NCBI RefSeq assembly: GCF_014648435.1 | Contig: NZ_BMRC01000014.1 | Span: forward strand, 62,001-126,000 | DNA from: Nonomuraea spiralis | GTDB taxonomy: Bacteria; Actinomycetota; Actinomycetes; Streptosporangiales; Streptosporangiaceae | Direction: 5' to 3' | DNA length: 64,000 nucleotides | Shown: in pieces, positions 25,383 to 35,601 of the stretch | Layout: each line of letters starts with the position of its first letter | How positions within the stretch are numbered: position 1 is the stretch's first letter | Position numbers and translations under genes: made by a program | The notes under the pieces: model-generated | Database searches by the model: none | What the model was told of the DNA's origin: nothing | What the model saw: the letters and a program-made list of their open reading frames with translations, nothing else

Positions 25383-26047
25383 TGAACGAGACCGAACTGA
25401 TGGTCCTCCCCCTCGTGGTCAGGATCGAGAGGGCCGCTCCTCCCGAGCGCACCGACGCGCTGGAGGCCGCCGCCATGGCCGTGCTGAGCCTGCTCGACGA
25501 CCCGGGGGAGTGGGCCGGGGAACTGCACGCCTGGCAGTCGACAGGCAAGATCCGCAAGGTCGTGCGCCGCGCCAGGGGCGCCGAGTGGCGCAGGGCCGCC
25601 GCGCTGCCCGGCCGTACGGTCGAGCACCGTACGGCCGAGGTGCGGGTGCACCCGCCCGTCCCGCTCGACGCCTGGCCCAGGGATCTGGCCCGGCTCCAGG
25701 TGGGCGGCACCGAACTGAGCGACACGGCCGGGCCCGGCGACCCGTCCGGCCCGCCGGTCCTGTGGGAGAACCCCAGGCTGACCATGTCGGCGGGCAAGGC
25801 CATGGCCCAGGCCGGGCACGCCGCGCAACTCGCCTGGTGGGCCAGCGACGAGGCCGAGCGGGCCGCATGGCGGGCGAACGGCCTGGCCGTGTCCGTACGT
25901 CCCGCGCCGGACCAGGACGACTTCGACGCCAAGGTGGCCGCCGGGCTGCCCGTGGTGCGCGACGCCGGGTTCACCGAGATCGAGCCGGGTTCGTGCACGT
26001 TCGTGGCCGAGGCGCCCTGGCTCCTCGGGCGGGTGGCTAGATCGTGA
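25382..26047 (+). CDS. Pth2-type peptidyl-tRNA hydrolase family protein
   Basis: 221 residues. The C-terminal 100 residues match the Pth2 fold: LTMSAGKAMAQAGHAAQLA (compare the family's K-GK-AAQ-HA) and GLPVVRDAGFTEIEPGSCTFVA. The N-terminal half (LVVRIERAAPPERTDALEA; DDPGEWAGELHAW) is an extension seen in actinobacterial homologues. Pth2 is the archaeal/eukaryotic-type enzyme that frees tRNA from peptidyl-tRNA; whether this copy has that activity is unknown, since bacteria rely on Pth1. Overlaps the MFS stop by one base and the convergent DUF3616 gene by 11. Confidence 0.75.
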   Translation: MNETELMVLPLVVRIERAAPPERTDALEAAAMAVLSLLDDPGEWAGELHAWQSTGKIRKVVRRARGAEWRRAAALPGRTVEHRTAEVRVHPPVPLDAWPRDLARLQVGGTELSDTAGPGDPSGPPVLWENPRLTMSAGKAMAQAGHAAQLAWWASDEAERAAWRANGLAVSVRPAPDQDDFDAKVAAGLPVVRDAGFTEIEPGSCTFVAEAPWLLGRVARS

Positions 26048-27002
26048 AGACGTCGGCCAGCACGCCGCCCGCCGGGGTGATCCGGGCGGGCGACGGGCTG
26101 TCGTAGACGACCATGAGCCGGCCGTCGGGCAGCACGGCCAGCCCCTCCGGATGGTCGTCGCCGACGCCGTACGGAAGCTCCAGTACCGTCTCCAGGTCGT
26201 GCGCGGGCACGAGCCCGTCGCTGCGCCGCTCCCGCCAGCGCACGACCCGTACCGGGCCGTCCAGGTTCATCGTGGGTCCGGTGAGCAGCAGCAGGTCGCC
26301 GCCGTGGGGGCACATGTCCCGTACGCCCAGCCCGCCGAGGTCCAGGAAGTGTTTGCGGTACGGCCGGTCGAGCCGTAACCGGCCGCGGCCGTCGTCCACG
26401 GGCCGGATCTCCAGCACCACCGCCCAGCCCCGCAACACCGGCCCGCGCAGCCCCAGGTAGACGCGCTCGTCCACGACCGCGATGCCCTCGATGTCGAGAC
26501 CGTTGTCCTTGCCGGGCAACGCCAGGAACGGCGCCAGGTGGCGGTCATCGGCCAGCATGGCGGCCACGTTCTGGTCGCCGGACAGGATCGCGCCGGGCAG
26601 CGGCCGCTCGCCGGTCTCGTCGAGCGGCAGGCGGACCAGGACGAACCGGTTCTCCTCGCGGACGACCGTACCGAGCCTCCTGATCGACTTCTCCGGGTCG
26701 CCGGGCTTGGCCTTGCGGCGCTTGAGGCTGTGCGAGCCGACCGCCCACAGGTGCCCGTCGGCCCTGGCCAGGCCCTCGATGTCGGCCTCGTCGAACCGGC
26801 CGGCGGGCAGGTCGACGTAGTCGGCCAGGGCGAAGCTGCGCTCGTCGCCGAAATGGTCGCCGGTCCAGGTCAGCCGCTCGATCGTGGCGGTCTCGTCACC
26901 CGCGACCCACAGGCCCGAGGGCTCCCACCTGACCGCCGAGAGGTTCGTGTGCGTCTGGGCGAACCGAGACTCCTCGCCGAACCGCAGCTCCACCTGTTCC
27001 AC
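26037..27002 (-). CDS. DUF3616 family protein
   Basis: 321 residues. Repeated blade-like motifs (GLWVAGDETATIERLTW; DIEGLARADGHLWAVGSHS; LDIEGIAVVDERVYLGLRGP; DHPEGLAVLPDGRLMVVYDS) indicate a beta-propeller of the DUF3616/SdiA-like esterase-like phytase type. No signal peptide, so cytoplasmic. GTG start inferred where the homology begins; the frame is open for another 100 codons but reads as low-complexity arginine/proline. Function unknown; a sugar-phosphate or lactone-binding propeller is a possibility. Confidence 0.78.
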   Translation of the reverse strand: MEQVELRFGEESRFAQTHTNLSAVRWEPSGLWVAGDETATIERLTWTGDHFGDERSFALADYVDLPAGRFDEADIEGLARADGHLWAVGSHSLKRRKAKPGDPEKSIRRLGTVVREENRFVLVRLPLDETGERPLPGAILSGDQNVAAMLADDRHLAPFLALPGKDNGLDIEGIAVVDERVYLGLRGPVLRGWAVVLEIRPVDDGRGRLRLDRPYRKHFLDLGGLGVRDMCPHGGDLLLLTGPTMNLDGPVRVVRWRERRSDGLVPAHDLETVLELPYGVGDDHPEGLAVLPDGRLMVVYDSPSPARITPAGGVLADVFTI

Positions 27003-27103
27003 CCCGTCATGATTGCACTTCGGTCGCTTCACACACGCAATGGCGGGATATGTCGTACGCTCCCGTCGTGCTCCATGGGGAAGATGAGACCGAGGGTTCA
27101 CGA

Positions 27104-27958
27104 GTGACAACCGCAGACCGCCCTGGAACCCCTGTTTCACCGCCCAGGCGCTCCCGCATCGGCGATGTCCGGATGCGGTCCATATACCGGGGGCTCGCCG
27201 TCGTGGCGGCCGTGGCGGTCGCCGCCACGGTGATCGTCCTGGCGCTCCCCTCCGGGCCGGACGAGGTCGTGGCGGGGCCGGTAACCGCGCCGCCGGCCGC
27301 ACCCGCCTCGTCCGCCCCGGCCCCTACTCCGACGCCTTCGGGAACCCCCACCCCGACCCCGTCGCCGAGCCTGTCCCCGATCCCCACGGCGGTCCCGTCG
27401 CCTGGCTCCTCCCTCGCGCCCGGCTACACCGCCATGGAGGCCCTGTACGCCGACTCCCGCGTGCCCCGCCTGACCGGCCGCGTCAAGCGGATGGCCCTTC
27501 CCCGTCCGGCCAAGCGGTTGGTGAAGGACAAGCGCACCGGCCTGGCCGTGCCCCGGCTGGGCAGGCCGTGGAAGCAGCACGGCGCGGCGCCGTTCACCAG
27601 CAAGCAGGTGTTGCCGCCGACGCGCGGCAGCAAGCTGCGCGGCATGCTCGTGACCTGCCCGCTGCCGATCATGGAGCAGAAGTCGCCCCGCGACACGGCG
27701 CTGCTGGCCGCCCGCTGGACGCTCAACCACCACCCCAAGGGCTCCAAGATCAGCTGGCTGGCTTCGCAAAGAGTGAAAACTGGCTGGATGCTCGTCTACC
27801 GCGTCAAATACGGCAAACATTCGTCAAGAGCGGCCGTCGTGGTCATGGACGGGGGAATGGGCAAGCCAGGACTTGCGTTCGTCACAGTGCCGGACTCGCA
27901 AAGAAAGCGATGGCGTGATATTGGCCGCGTCGTCTCAGGAGTGCGTGTTCTAGGCTAG
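27104..27958 (+). CDS. Secreted or membrane-anchored protein with Pro/Thr/Ser linker
   Basis: About 284 residues. Cytoplasmic N-terminus of about 25 residues with arginines, one hydrophobic helix (AVVAAVAVAATVIVLAL), then a 60-residue Pro/Thr/Ser/Ala linker of TPTPSGTPTPTPSPS type, and a C-terminal domain of about 150 residues with KTGWMLVYRVKYGKHSS and PGLAFVTVPDSQRKRW. The layout is that of an extracytoplasmic domain tethered through a cell-wall-spanning linker. I do not recognise the domain. GTG start chosen for GAGGG upstream; an ATG 18 codons earlier is possible. It precedes ftsH by 37 bases. Confidence 0.72.
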   Translation: MTTADRPGTPVSPPRRSRIGDVRMRSIYRGLAVVAAVAVAATVIVLALPSGPDEVVAGPVTAPPAAPASSAPAPTPTPSGTPTPTPSPSLSPIPTAVPSPGSSLAPGYTAMEALYADSRVPRLTGRVKRMALPRPAKRLVKDKRTGLAVPRLGRPWKQHGAAPFTSKQVLPPTRGSKLRGMLVTCPLPIMEQKSPRDTALLAARWTLNHHPKGSKISWLASQRVKTGWMLVYRVKYGKHSSRAAVVVMDGGMGKPGLAFVTVPDSQRKRWRDIGRVVSGVRVLG

Positions 27959-27995
27959 AAAGATCATGTATGCGGCGATGTGGGGGAGTGACGCC

Positions 27996-29915
<1,920 letters not shown>

Positions 29916-29921
29916 CGTCTC

Positions 29922-29949
29922 AAGACGGTCCCCCGGGAAAGCCCGTCTT
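29922..29949 (+). terminator. Hairpin after ftsH
   Basis: AAGACGG and CCGTCTT form a 7-bp stem with a 14-base loop, 6 bases after the ftsH stop and followed by TT. Probable terminator. Confidence 0.6.
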
Positions 29950-29967
29950 TCCCGAGACATAGGGAAA

Positions 29968-29996
29968 CCCCGGCCTTGCCTCGATCACGGCCGGGG
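29968..29996 (+). terminator. Second GC-rich hairpin between ftsH and the DUF937 gene
   Basis: CCCCGGCC and GGCCGGGG form an 8-bp perfect stem with a 13-base loop. It could be a second terminator after ftsH or part of the leader of the next gene. Confidence 0.5.
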
Positions 29997-30029
29997 AACG
30001 TCTCCCGCGACTCGGATCGGGGGACTGTC

Positions 30030-30620
30030 TTGACACTGAATGACGAGCTACTCACCCAGCTCGGCGACTCAGGGGTAGATCAGATCGCCGGAATGCTCGG
30101 CACCGACCCGGCCACGGCACGCAAGGTCGTCGAGGCCGTGGCCGGAACCGTCCTGGGCGGCATGGCGCGCAACGCCGAGCACCCCGACGGCGCCGAGGCA
30201 CTGCGCGCCGCCCTCGACGACCACGTCGACACCGACCCGTTCAACGGCGACGTGGCCTCGCTGACCCGCGACGGCCACAGCATCCTCGGCCACGTGCTCG
30301 GCGGCCAGGGCACCGAACGGGCCGCCGCCGGGCTCTCGCAACTGGCCTGTGTCAGCCCCGGCACCATCATGAAGCTGCTCCCCCTCATCGCCCCCATGGT
30401 CATGTCCCTGCTGGCCAACCGCGTCACCAAGGCCCACATGGACGCCTCGGCCCTGGCCGTCCACCTGCGCAGGGAGCACGACGCGCTGCCCGGCGCCCTC
30501 GGCGGGCTGCTCGACGGCCTGCTGGGCGGCATCTTCGGCGGCGCCGTCCCGCCCCAGGGCGGCCCGTACGACCCCGCCGACCGCCAGCCCGCACGGGGGG
30601 CGCCCAACCACGACTGGTGA
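30030..30620 (+). CDS. DUF937 domain protein
   Basis: 196 residues starting TTG-encoded then TLNDELLTQLGDSGVDQIAGMLG, with GGGGGA 5 bases upstream deciding the start. The DUF937 pattern is a series of short helices (ATARKVVEAVAGTVLGGMARNA; SILGHVLGGQGTERAAAGLSQLACVS; MKLLPLIAPMVMSLLANRV). The end is glycine/leucine-rich (LGGLLDGLLGGIFGG) then hydrophilic. Homologues such as YidB-type proteins are of unknown role and may be amphipathic or polar-localised. Followed closely by maf, 28 bases away. Confidence 0.82.
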   Translation: MTLNDELLTQLGDSGVDQIAGMLGTDPATARKVVEAVAGTVLGGMARNAEHPDGAEALRAALDDHVDTDPFNGDVASLTRDGHSILGHVLGGQGTERAAAGLSQLACVSPGTIMKLLPLIAPMVMSLLANRVTKAHMDASALAVHLRREHDALPGALGGLLDGLLGGIFGGAVPPQGGPYDPADRQPARGAPNHDW

Positions 30621-30648
30621 GCGGGCCGGGCTTCGGTAAGCTGGTGCG

Positions 30649-31230
30649 GTGATCGTTCTGGCTTCCGCCTCGCCCACCCGCCTGACCGTGCTGCGCAACG
30701 CCGGCCTCGACCCCAAGGTGATCGTCTCCGGGGTCGACGAGGACGCCTTCGCCGCGCACTCGCCGGCGGCGCTCAGCCTCGTCCTGGCCAAGGCCAAGGC
30801 GGAGGCGGTCGCGAGCGGCCTGGCGGAGGGGCTGGTCATCGGCTGCGACTCGATCCTCGAACTCGACGGCCGTCCCTACGGCAAGCCGGGCACGGCCGAG
30901 GAGGCCGTCGAGCGCTGGCGGATCATGCGTGGCCGTACCGGCCGCCTGGTGACCGGCCACTGCGTGATCGACGTCCCGGCGGGGCGGCAGGCGGCGCAGG
31001 TGGCCACCACCGTGGTGCGCTTCGGCCAGCCGTCCGACGAGGAGATCGCCTCCTACGTCGCCACCGGCGAGCCGCTCGGGCTGGCCGGCGGGTTCAGCAT
31101 CGAGGGGCGCGGCGGCTGGTTCGTCGAGGGCATCGAGGGCGACCACGGCAACGTGCTCGGGGTGTCCCTGCCGCTGCTGCGCGAACTGTTCGACGAACTG
31201 GGTTACGCGGTCACGTCGTTCTGGCGCTAG
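30649..31230 (+). CDS. Maf-like nucleoside triphosphate pyrophosphatase
   Basis: 193 residues, GTG start. Begins [20 protein letters not shown]; in canonical Maf proteins this loop is S-S-P-R-R, so the first arginine is threonine here. [13 protein letters not shown] and [30 protein letters not shown] match the family, which hydrolyses dTTP/UTP or modified nucleotides and is linked to septum formation. [12 protein letters not shown] carries the catalytic Asp. Length is normal. Ends 10 bases before the EI24 gene. Confidence 0.93.
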   Translation: MIVLASASPTRLTVLRNAGLDPKVIVSGVDEDAFAAHSPAALSLVLAKAKAEAVASGLAEGLVIGCDSILELDGRPYGKPGTAEEAVERWRIMRGRTGRLVTGHCVIDVPAGRQAAQVATTVVRFGQPSDEEIASYVATGEPLGLAGGFSIEGRGGWFVEGIEGDHGNVLGVSLPLLRELFDELGYAVTSFWR

Positions 31231-31240
31231 CCTGCCGGAC

Positions 31241-32002
31241 ATGCGATCTTTGCGCGACTTCGCCTCCGGCGTGGGCTTCTTCTTCCAGGGTCTCGGATGG
31301 ATGTCGCGACATGGCCGGTGGTGGCTGTTCGGGCTGATCCCGGCGGTGATCGCCTTCGCCGTCTACGTGGCGGCGCTGATCCTGCTCGGCGCCAACGCCC
31401 GTGAGGTCGCCGAGTTCTTCACCCCGTTCGCCGACTCGTGGAGCTGGGCCGACCTGTTCCGCACGCTGGTGGGCATCGCGATCTTCCTCGGTGGGCTGGC
31501 GCTGGCGGTGCTCACGTTCGCGGCGCTGACGCTGGTGATCGGCGAGCCGTTCTACGAACGGCTGTCGGCCGAGGTCGACCCGCTGCCGGGGGCCGTGGAG
31601 CAGCCGTGGTGGCGTACGCTGCCCCGTTCGATCAGGGACAGCCTGATCACCCTGTTCTACGTGCTGCTCTTCACCGTGCCGCTGTTCTTCCTGGGGTTCG
31701 TGCCGGTGATCGGCCAGACCGTGGTGCCCGTACTGGGGGCGTTCGTCTCCGGGTTCTTCCTGACGGTCGAGCTCACCACACTGGCGCTCGAACGCCGCGG
31801 GGTGCCGAGGAAGGAACGCTTCGCGCTGCTGCGCCGGAACATGGGGGTGACGCTGGGGTTCGGGGTGGTGGGGTTCCTGCTGTTCCTGGTGCCGCTGGTC
31901 GCGATCGTGGCCATGCCGGCGGCCGTGGCCGGCGCCGCCCTCCTCGTACGCACCCGCATAGCCCCCAATCCTCCGACCCCGCTGCCCCCCACCACCCCCT
32001 GA
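31241..32002 (+). CDS. EI24-domain (CysZ-like) membrane protein
   Basis: 253 residues with about six hydrophobic stretches (including WWLFGLIPAVIAFAVYVAALILL, FLGGLALAVLTFAALTLVIGEPFYE, LITLFYVLLFTVPLFFLGFVPVIGQ). The EI24/CysZ family includes sulfate channels in Proteobacteria; in actinobacteria the role is not established. The N-terminal FASGVGFFFQGLGWM is typical. The C-terminus is a proline-rich tail. Directly follows maf, likely one transcript. Confidence 0.87.
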   Translation: MRSLRDFASGVGFFFQGLGWMSRHGRWWLFGLIPAVIAFAVYVAALILLGANAREVAEFFTPFADSWSWADLFRTLVGIAIFLGGLALAVLTFAALTLVIGEPFYERLSAEVDPLPGAVEQPWWRTLPRSIRDSLITLFYVLLFTVPLFFLGFVPVIGQTVVPVLGAFVSGFFLTVELTTLALERRGVPRKERFALLRRNMGVTLGFGVVGFLLFLVPLVAIVAMPAAVAGAALLVRTRIAPNPPTPLPPTTP

Positions 32003-32027
32003 CCCCACCCGCCCCTCCGCCTTGCTT

Positions 32028-32125
32028 GGGCCGCCACCCCTCCGGCCCTCCCCGGACCGTCATCCCTTCGGCCCTCACTGGGCCGTCACCCCCGCCCGCC
32101 CTCGCTGGGCCGTCGCCGCTCGCGG
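32028..32125. repeat. Degenerate 27-bp tandem repeat, about 3.5 copies
   Basis: Three consecutive 27-base units share the frame G-CCGTCACCC-(6)-GCCCTC-CTGG with about 70-80% agreement, then a partial fourth. It lies between the EI24 and DUF4192 genes and could code for nothing obvious; possible terminator region or slippage product. Confidence 0.55.
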
Positions 32126-32215
32126 TTGTCCACAGGGCGGTCGTCGCGGGGGCCGTCATCCCCAGAACTCCGTTCGGGCGTTCGCGTCGCGTGCCTCCTC
32201 GGCACCCTGACGGTC

Positions 32216-33286
32216 ATGACCACCAACGCCCCGGCCCCCTGCCTCACCCTGACCAGCCCGGCCGACCTCCTGGCCGCCGTCCCCTACCTGGTCGGTTTCC
32301 ACCCCGAAGACAGCCTCATCGTGATCGGCCTCCACCACGGCCACGCCAAGGTGGCCGCGAGATGGAACCTCCCCTTCCCCCGGGGCACCCTCGACCCCCT
32401 CACCGCCCTCTTCGACCGCGAAGGCATCACCGAGATGGTCATCGTCGGCTACGGCAGAGGCGAGGCCGTAACCCCGGCCGTCGACGAGGCCAGACTCCTC
32501 GCCACCGCCTCGGACATCCACGTGGGCGAGGCGATCCGCGCCCACGAGGGCCGCTACTGGTCCTACATCTGCGACCTCCCCCGATGCTGCCCGCCCGAAG
32601 GCACCCCGTACGACCCGACCACCAGTCAGATAGCCGCCGAGGCCACGGTGCGCGGCATGGTCGCCCTCCCCGACCGCCGTGCCCTCGAACGTACGATCGC
32701 CCCCGCCACGGGCCCCGTCCGCATGGCGATGCGCCGTGCCACCGCCACCGCCGTCGCGGAGGTGCGAGCCCGCCTGACAGCCGCCACGGACCTCGACACC
32801 TTCGCCCACGACTACGTCACCGAAGCCCTGTCCGGAGTCCGCGCCGCCCTGACCAGCCACGGCGGCCGACTCCGCCTCGACGACACCGAAGCAGCCAGAC
32901 TGGGCCTGGCCCTGAGCGTGATCAGAGTCCGCGACGAAGCCTGGACGATGATGCACGAGGCCCACCTCCCCCTCTGGAAGGACCTGACCCGCCGCCTTGA
33001 GCCCCGCTTCGTCCCGCCGGCCGCCTCCCTGCTGGCCATGGCGGCCTGGCGCACGGGCGACAACATCCTGGCCACCATCGCCCTCGAACGCGCCCTCACC
33101 ACCGACCCCCACTACTCGATGGCCAACCTCCTGACGCACGCCCTCCAGAGTCTTCTGTCGCCCGACATCGTCCGGGACCGGCTGCCCACCCCCGGCGAGC
33201 TCGACACCGCGATGGGCCCCGCCAACGGCGGCTGGCTGATCCCGTTGCTCGGCCTGCTCGACGACGAACCGCCGCCGACGGCATGA
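32216..33286 (+). CDS. DUF4192 family protein
   Basis: 356 residues starting MTTNAPAPCLTLTSPADLLAAVPYLVGFHPEDSLIVIGL, the diagnostic DUF4192 opening. The middle has YWSYICDLPRCCPPEGTPYD with three cysteines, and the C-terminal part is helical with a TPR-like section (AMAAWRTGDNILATIALERALTTDPHYSMANLL). The family is restricted mainly to actinobacteria and has no known function. Cytoplasmic. A bidirectional hairpin follows the stop by 3 bases. Confidence 0.9.
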   Translation: MTTNAPAPCLTLTSPADLLAAVPYLVGFHPEDSLIVIGLHHGHAKVAARWNLPFPRGTLDPLTALFDREGITEMVIVGYGRGEAVTPAVDEARLLATASDIHVGEAIRAHEGRYWSYICDLPRCCPPEGTPYDPTTSQIAAEATVRGMVALPDRRALERTIAPATGPVRMAMRRATATAVAEVRARLTAATDLDTFAHDYVTEALSGVRAALTSHGGRLRLDDTEAARLGLALSVIRVRDEAWTMMHEAHLPLWKDLTRRLEPRFVPPAASLLAMAAWRTGDNILATIALERALTTDPHYSMANLLTHALQSLLSPDIVRDRLPTPGELDTAMGPANGGWLIPLLGLLDDEPPPTA

Positions 33287-33288
33287 AG

Positions 33289-33321
33289 AAAGGGTGCCGG
33301 TCCCGTGGACCAGCACCCTTT
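33289..33321. terminator. Strong bidirectional terminator
   Basis: AAAGGGTGC and GCACCCTTT form a 9-bp stem; the interior GGTC-CCGTG-GACC extends it to about 13 pairs around a 5-base loop. A-rich on one side and T-rich on the other, it can serve both the DUF4192 gene and the convergent gene. Confidence 0.85.
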
Positions 33322-33330
33322 CCGGAGGAA

Positions 33331-33675
33331 CTACAGGCTGCCTTCTTCACGGCGGCGGCGTTCGTTGTACGCGCGCATCCGAGGGGGATATCCCGTCAGC
33401 TGCACGTCGTACACCGGTAATGCAAGATCGCGAGCGACCTTGTGGATCACCGCCGGCGACCCGACCCTGCGTCTGGTCCACTCGCCGTCGTCAGCGACCG
33501 CCATGGCGGTCGTGTCGGTGGCGAACGTCTCGGGCTCGACGTAGAACTCGACGCCACGCCGCGAACGTGCGAAGGCGATGAGCGCTTCGATGTCGGCATC
33601 GGTCGCCTCGCGGTCGAACTTCGCGACCTTCTGTCCGCGAAGTCGACGGATGCCGTAGCGGTCTCGCCATCTCAT
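33331..33675 (-). CDS. Conserved hypothetical protein, 114 residues
   Basis: Starts MRWRDRYGIRRLRGQKVAKFDREATDAD; highly charged N-terminus, then VEFYVEPETFATDTTAMAVADDGEWTRRRVG and LPVYDVQLTGYPPRMRAYNERRRREE. No signal peptide or membrane segment. The composition suggests a small basic cytoplasmic protein; I recognise it only as an actinobacterial conserved hypothetical. It converges on the DUF4192 gene through a shared terminator. Confidence 0.75.
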   Translation of the reverse strand: MRWRDRYGIRRLRGQKVAKFDREATDADIEALIAFARSRRGVEFYVEPETFATDTTAMAVADDGEWTRRRVGSPAVIHKVARDLALPVYDVQLTGYPPRMRAYNERRRREEGSL

Positions 33676-33805
33676 GAATCCTTTTTATACCGTCTGGAGC
33701 TCCCGCGTCGGGGATGATCTCGGGGACAGCTCCGGGTTTCTCCCGATGGCACGTCCGGCTCTGAGGACGCAGTATGAAAGTTGACTGCCGATTCCAAGGA
33801 GAGGC

Positions 33806-34405
33806 ATGACAATCATGGCTGGGGTACCCAAGACCCCCGGGCCGGGACAGGTGCCGCCAGCTCATCTGCGCGTCACCAACCAGGACCGAGAGCACGTCGT
33901 CGAGCACGTCAAGGCCGCCTACGCCGACGGCCGGTTCGACAAGTTCGAGTTCGACGACCGGCTCGAACGCGCGATGACCGCGCGCACCCACGGCGACCTG
34001 ATGCCCATCATGACCGAGCTGTACGGATCGATGGCGGCGCCCAGGATCGCGCCGCCCATGCCGTATCCGCCGGTCCGGCATGGGCGAGCTCCGGAGAGCA
34101 ACGAACGCCTCGGGGCCGCCGCCGGCCACCTGCTGATGGCCGTCGGGATCCCGGTGGTCGGGCCGCTGGTCCTGCTGCTGACGGGGGCCAAGACATCGGC
34201 GTACATGCGGCGGCAGGCGTTGGAGGCACTGAACTTCCAGCTCACCGTGCTGGGGGCGACGGTCCTTCTGCCCATCACCGTCATCGGCGTGGTGCTGCTG
34301 CCGGTGATCTGGGTCGCCGCCGTCGTCCTGTCCATCGTGGGCGGCGTCTCCGCCCTGTCGGAAGGCAACTTCCGCTACCCACTGACCGTTCGGCTGGTGA
34401 AGTAG
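33806..34405 (+). CDS. DUF1707 plus DUF4870-like membrane protein
   Basis: 199 residues. The N-terminal DUF1707 (LRVTNQDREHVVEHVKAAYADGRFDKFEFDDRLERAMTARTHGDL) is an actinobacterial SHOCT-like helical domain; a proline-rich linker follows; then three hydrophobic helices of DUF4870 type (GHLLMAVGIPVVGPLVLLL, RQALEALNFQLTVLGATVLLPITVIGVVLLPVIWV). ATG with AAGGAGAGG upstream. Function unknown. Confidence 0.87.
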   Translation: MTIMAGVPKTPGPGQVPPAHLRVTNQDREHVVEHVKAAYADGRFDKFEFDDRLERAMTARTHGDLMPIMTELYGSMAAPRIAPPMPYPPVRHGRAPESNERLGAAAGHLLMAVGIPVVGPLVLLLTGAKTSAYMRRQALEALNFQLTVLGATVLLPITVIGVVLLPVIWVAAVVLSIVGGVSALSEGNFRYPLTVRLVK

Positions 34406-34881
34406 CCCGCTCCCACCGTACGAGGGGGACGTGTGGGGCCGGGAGAGTGACATCGGGGGATGTTGGGGGACGTCCTGCCGCACATCCGGGGACGCTTGGG
34501 GACGTTCGGGGGCGCTTGGGGATGCTGGGGGACGTTTGGGGACACGTCCGGCTGCGGCGCAGCGTGGTGCGGTGCTGTGCTGCGAGCTCGAGGTGGCCCT
34601 GTGAGGTCGGGTGGCGCTGAGGGGGCGGTCGGCCTCTCCGCTGGAGGGGGCAGCCTCTTGGCGAGCGCCCGGCCCACCGCGTGCGGGGCGGGCTCTGTGC
34701 AGAGGCCGCCCACCCCGCCCCCTGGCTGACCAACAGAAGGTCCCGGGGGCGGGCGGTGCCGGACGAGGTGCGGCGCGGCGCAACAAACAGCCCGGAGCGC
34801 CTGCTCGACGGCCCACCACAGGAGACCGTCCAGGTGGTCCGTCAGCAGCCCCGAGCCGAGGCCCGGACTGAGGAGACGGGG
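34406..34881. other. Gene-free stretch with G-tract array
   Basis: About 475 bases between the DUF1707 gene and the 3' end of the RlpA-like gene. Open frames exist in several phases but are low-complexity and lack start signals. The first 150 bases hold the phased G-tract array listed separately; the rest shows nothing I can name. Confidence 0.5.
34455..34547 (+). repeat. 10-bp phased G-tract repeat
   Basis: Six contiguous 10-base units of the form GGGGACGCTT (variants GGGGACGTTC, GGGGGCGCTT, GGGGATGCTG, GGGGACGTTT, GGGGACACGT) begin at 34488; two more G5 tracts 10 bp apart lie just upstream. G4-5 runs recur every helical turn on the + strand, so the array could form G-quadruplexes or be a phased protein-binding or bending element. 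Confidence 0.8.
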
Positions 34882-35601
34882 TCAGCGGCCCAGGACTTCG
34901 TAGCGGACGGTCATGACGCCTGCGCCCAGGCTGCCGATCGCGTCGAAGGCGGCCCTTGAGAGGTCGAGGCACCGGCCCCCCACGTACGGGCCACGGTCGT
35001 TGATGCGTACGGTGACCGACGAGCCGCTGCGGGGGTTCGTCACGCGGACCCGGCTGCCCAGGGGGAGGGATTTGTGGGCGGCGGTCATCGCGGAGGGGTT
35101 GAAACGTTCGCCGCTGGCCGTCATCTGGGGCTCGCCGTAGTACGAGGCGCCGCAGGTCCCGGAGGACAGCACGCGGACCTTCGGCTTCGTGGTCTTGAGC
35201 TTGACCGGCTTCACGGTCTTGGCCGTCTTCGGGCTCGCGTCCGAGGCGGGGGCGGGCTGTGCGGCGGCGGGCGGCTTGGGGGCGGAGGCGGCGGTGTCCG
35301 CGGCGTCCGTGGGGTCCGTGGGGTTCGTGGAGTTCGGGGTGGACTTCGTGCCGGTGGCCGGGGTGGTCGGCTTGGGCTGGGCGGCCTTGGCCGCGACCGG
35401 CGGGTTGGGGGTGCCGGTGGCGGAGGCCGCTGGGACGGAGTCCTTGCCGGCCGCGTCGGGGTAGTCGTTGCCCGCGGCGGCCCAGGCGGTGGTCGAGGCG
35501 GCGGCCACGACGGCGGCGCCTGCTGCGATGGCGGTCCAGCGGCGCTTGCCCGGGGAGAGCTTGCGGTCGTTGGGGGACGATTTGTGGGAGTGCTGGCCCA
35601 A
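34882..35601 (-). CDS. RlpA-like double-psi beta-barrel exported protein
   Basis: 239 residues. Basic N-terminus and a hydrophobic segment at about 22-42 (signal peptide or anchor), a 90-residue Pro/Thr/Ala linker, then the RlpA-like domain (about 147-239): CGASYYGEPQMTASGERFNPSAMTAAHKSLPLGSRV and VRINDRGPYVGGRCLDLSRAAFDAIG, with the conserved Asp and His of this fold. Such proteins bind or cleave peptidoglycan outside the membrane. The start is a TTG. Long AT-rich upstream region suggests regulated expression. Confidence 0.87.
   Translation of the reverse strand: MGQHSHKSSPNDRKLSPGKRRWTAIAAGAAVVAAASTTAWAAAGNDYPDAAGKDSVPAASATGTPNPPVAAKAAQPKPTTPATGTKSTPNSTNPTDPTDAADTAASAPKPPAAAQPAPASDASPKTAKTVKPVKLKTTKPKVRVLSSGTCGASYYGEPQMTASGERFNPSAMTAAHKSLPLGSRVRVTNPRSGSSVTVRINDRGPYVGGRCLDLSRAAFDAIGSLGAGVMTVRYEVLGR

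Noticed and set aside
27050-27103. Earlier ATG start for the secreted linker protein
   Set aside because: It has no ribosome-binding site, whereas the GTG downstream has GAGGG at a workable distance; kept only as an alternative.
34281-34733. Proline-rich genes on either strand of the G-tract region
   Set aside because: They are translations of the repeat itself, lack ribosome-binding sites and match no family.
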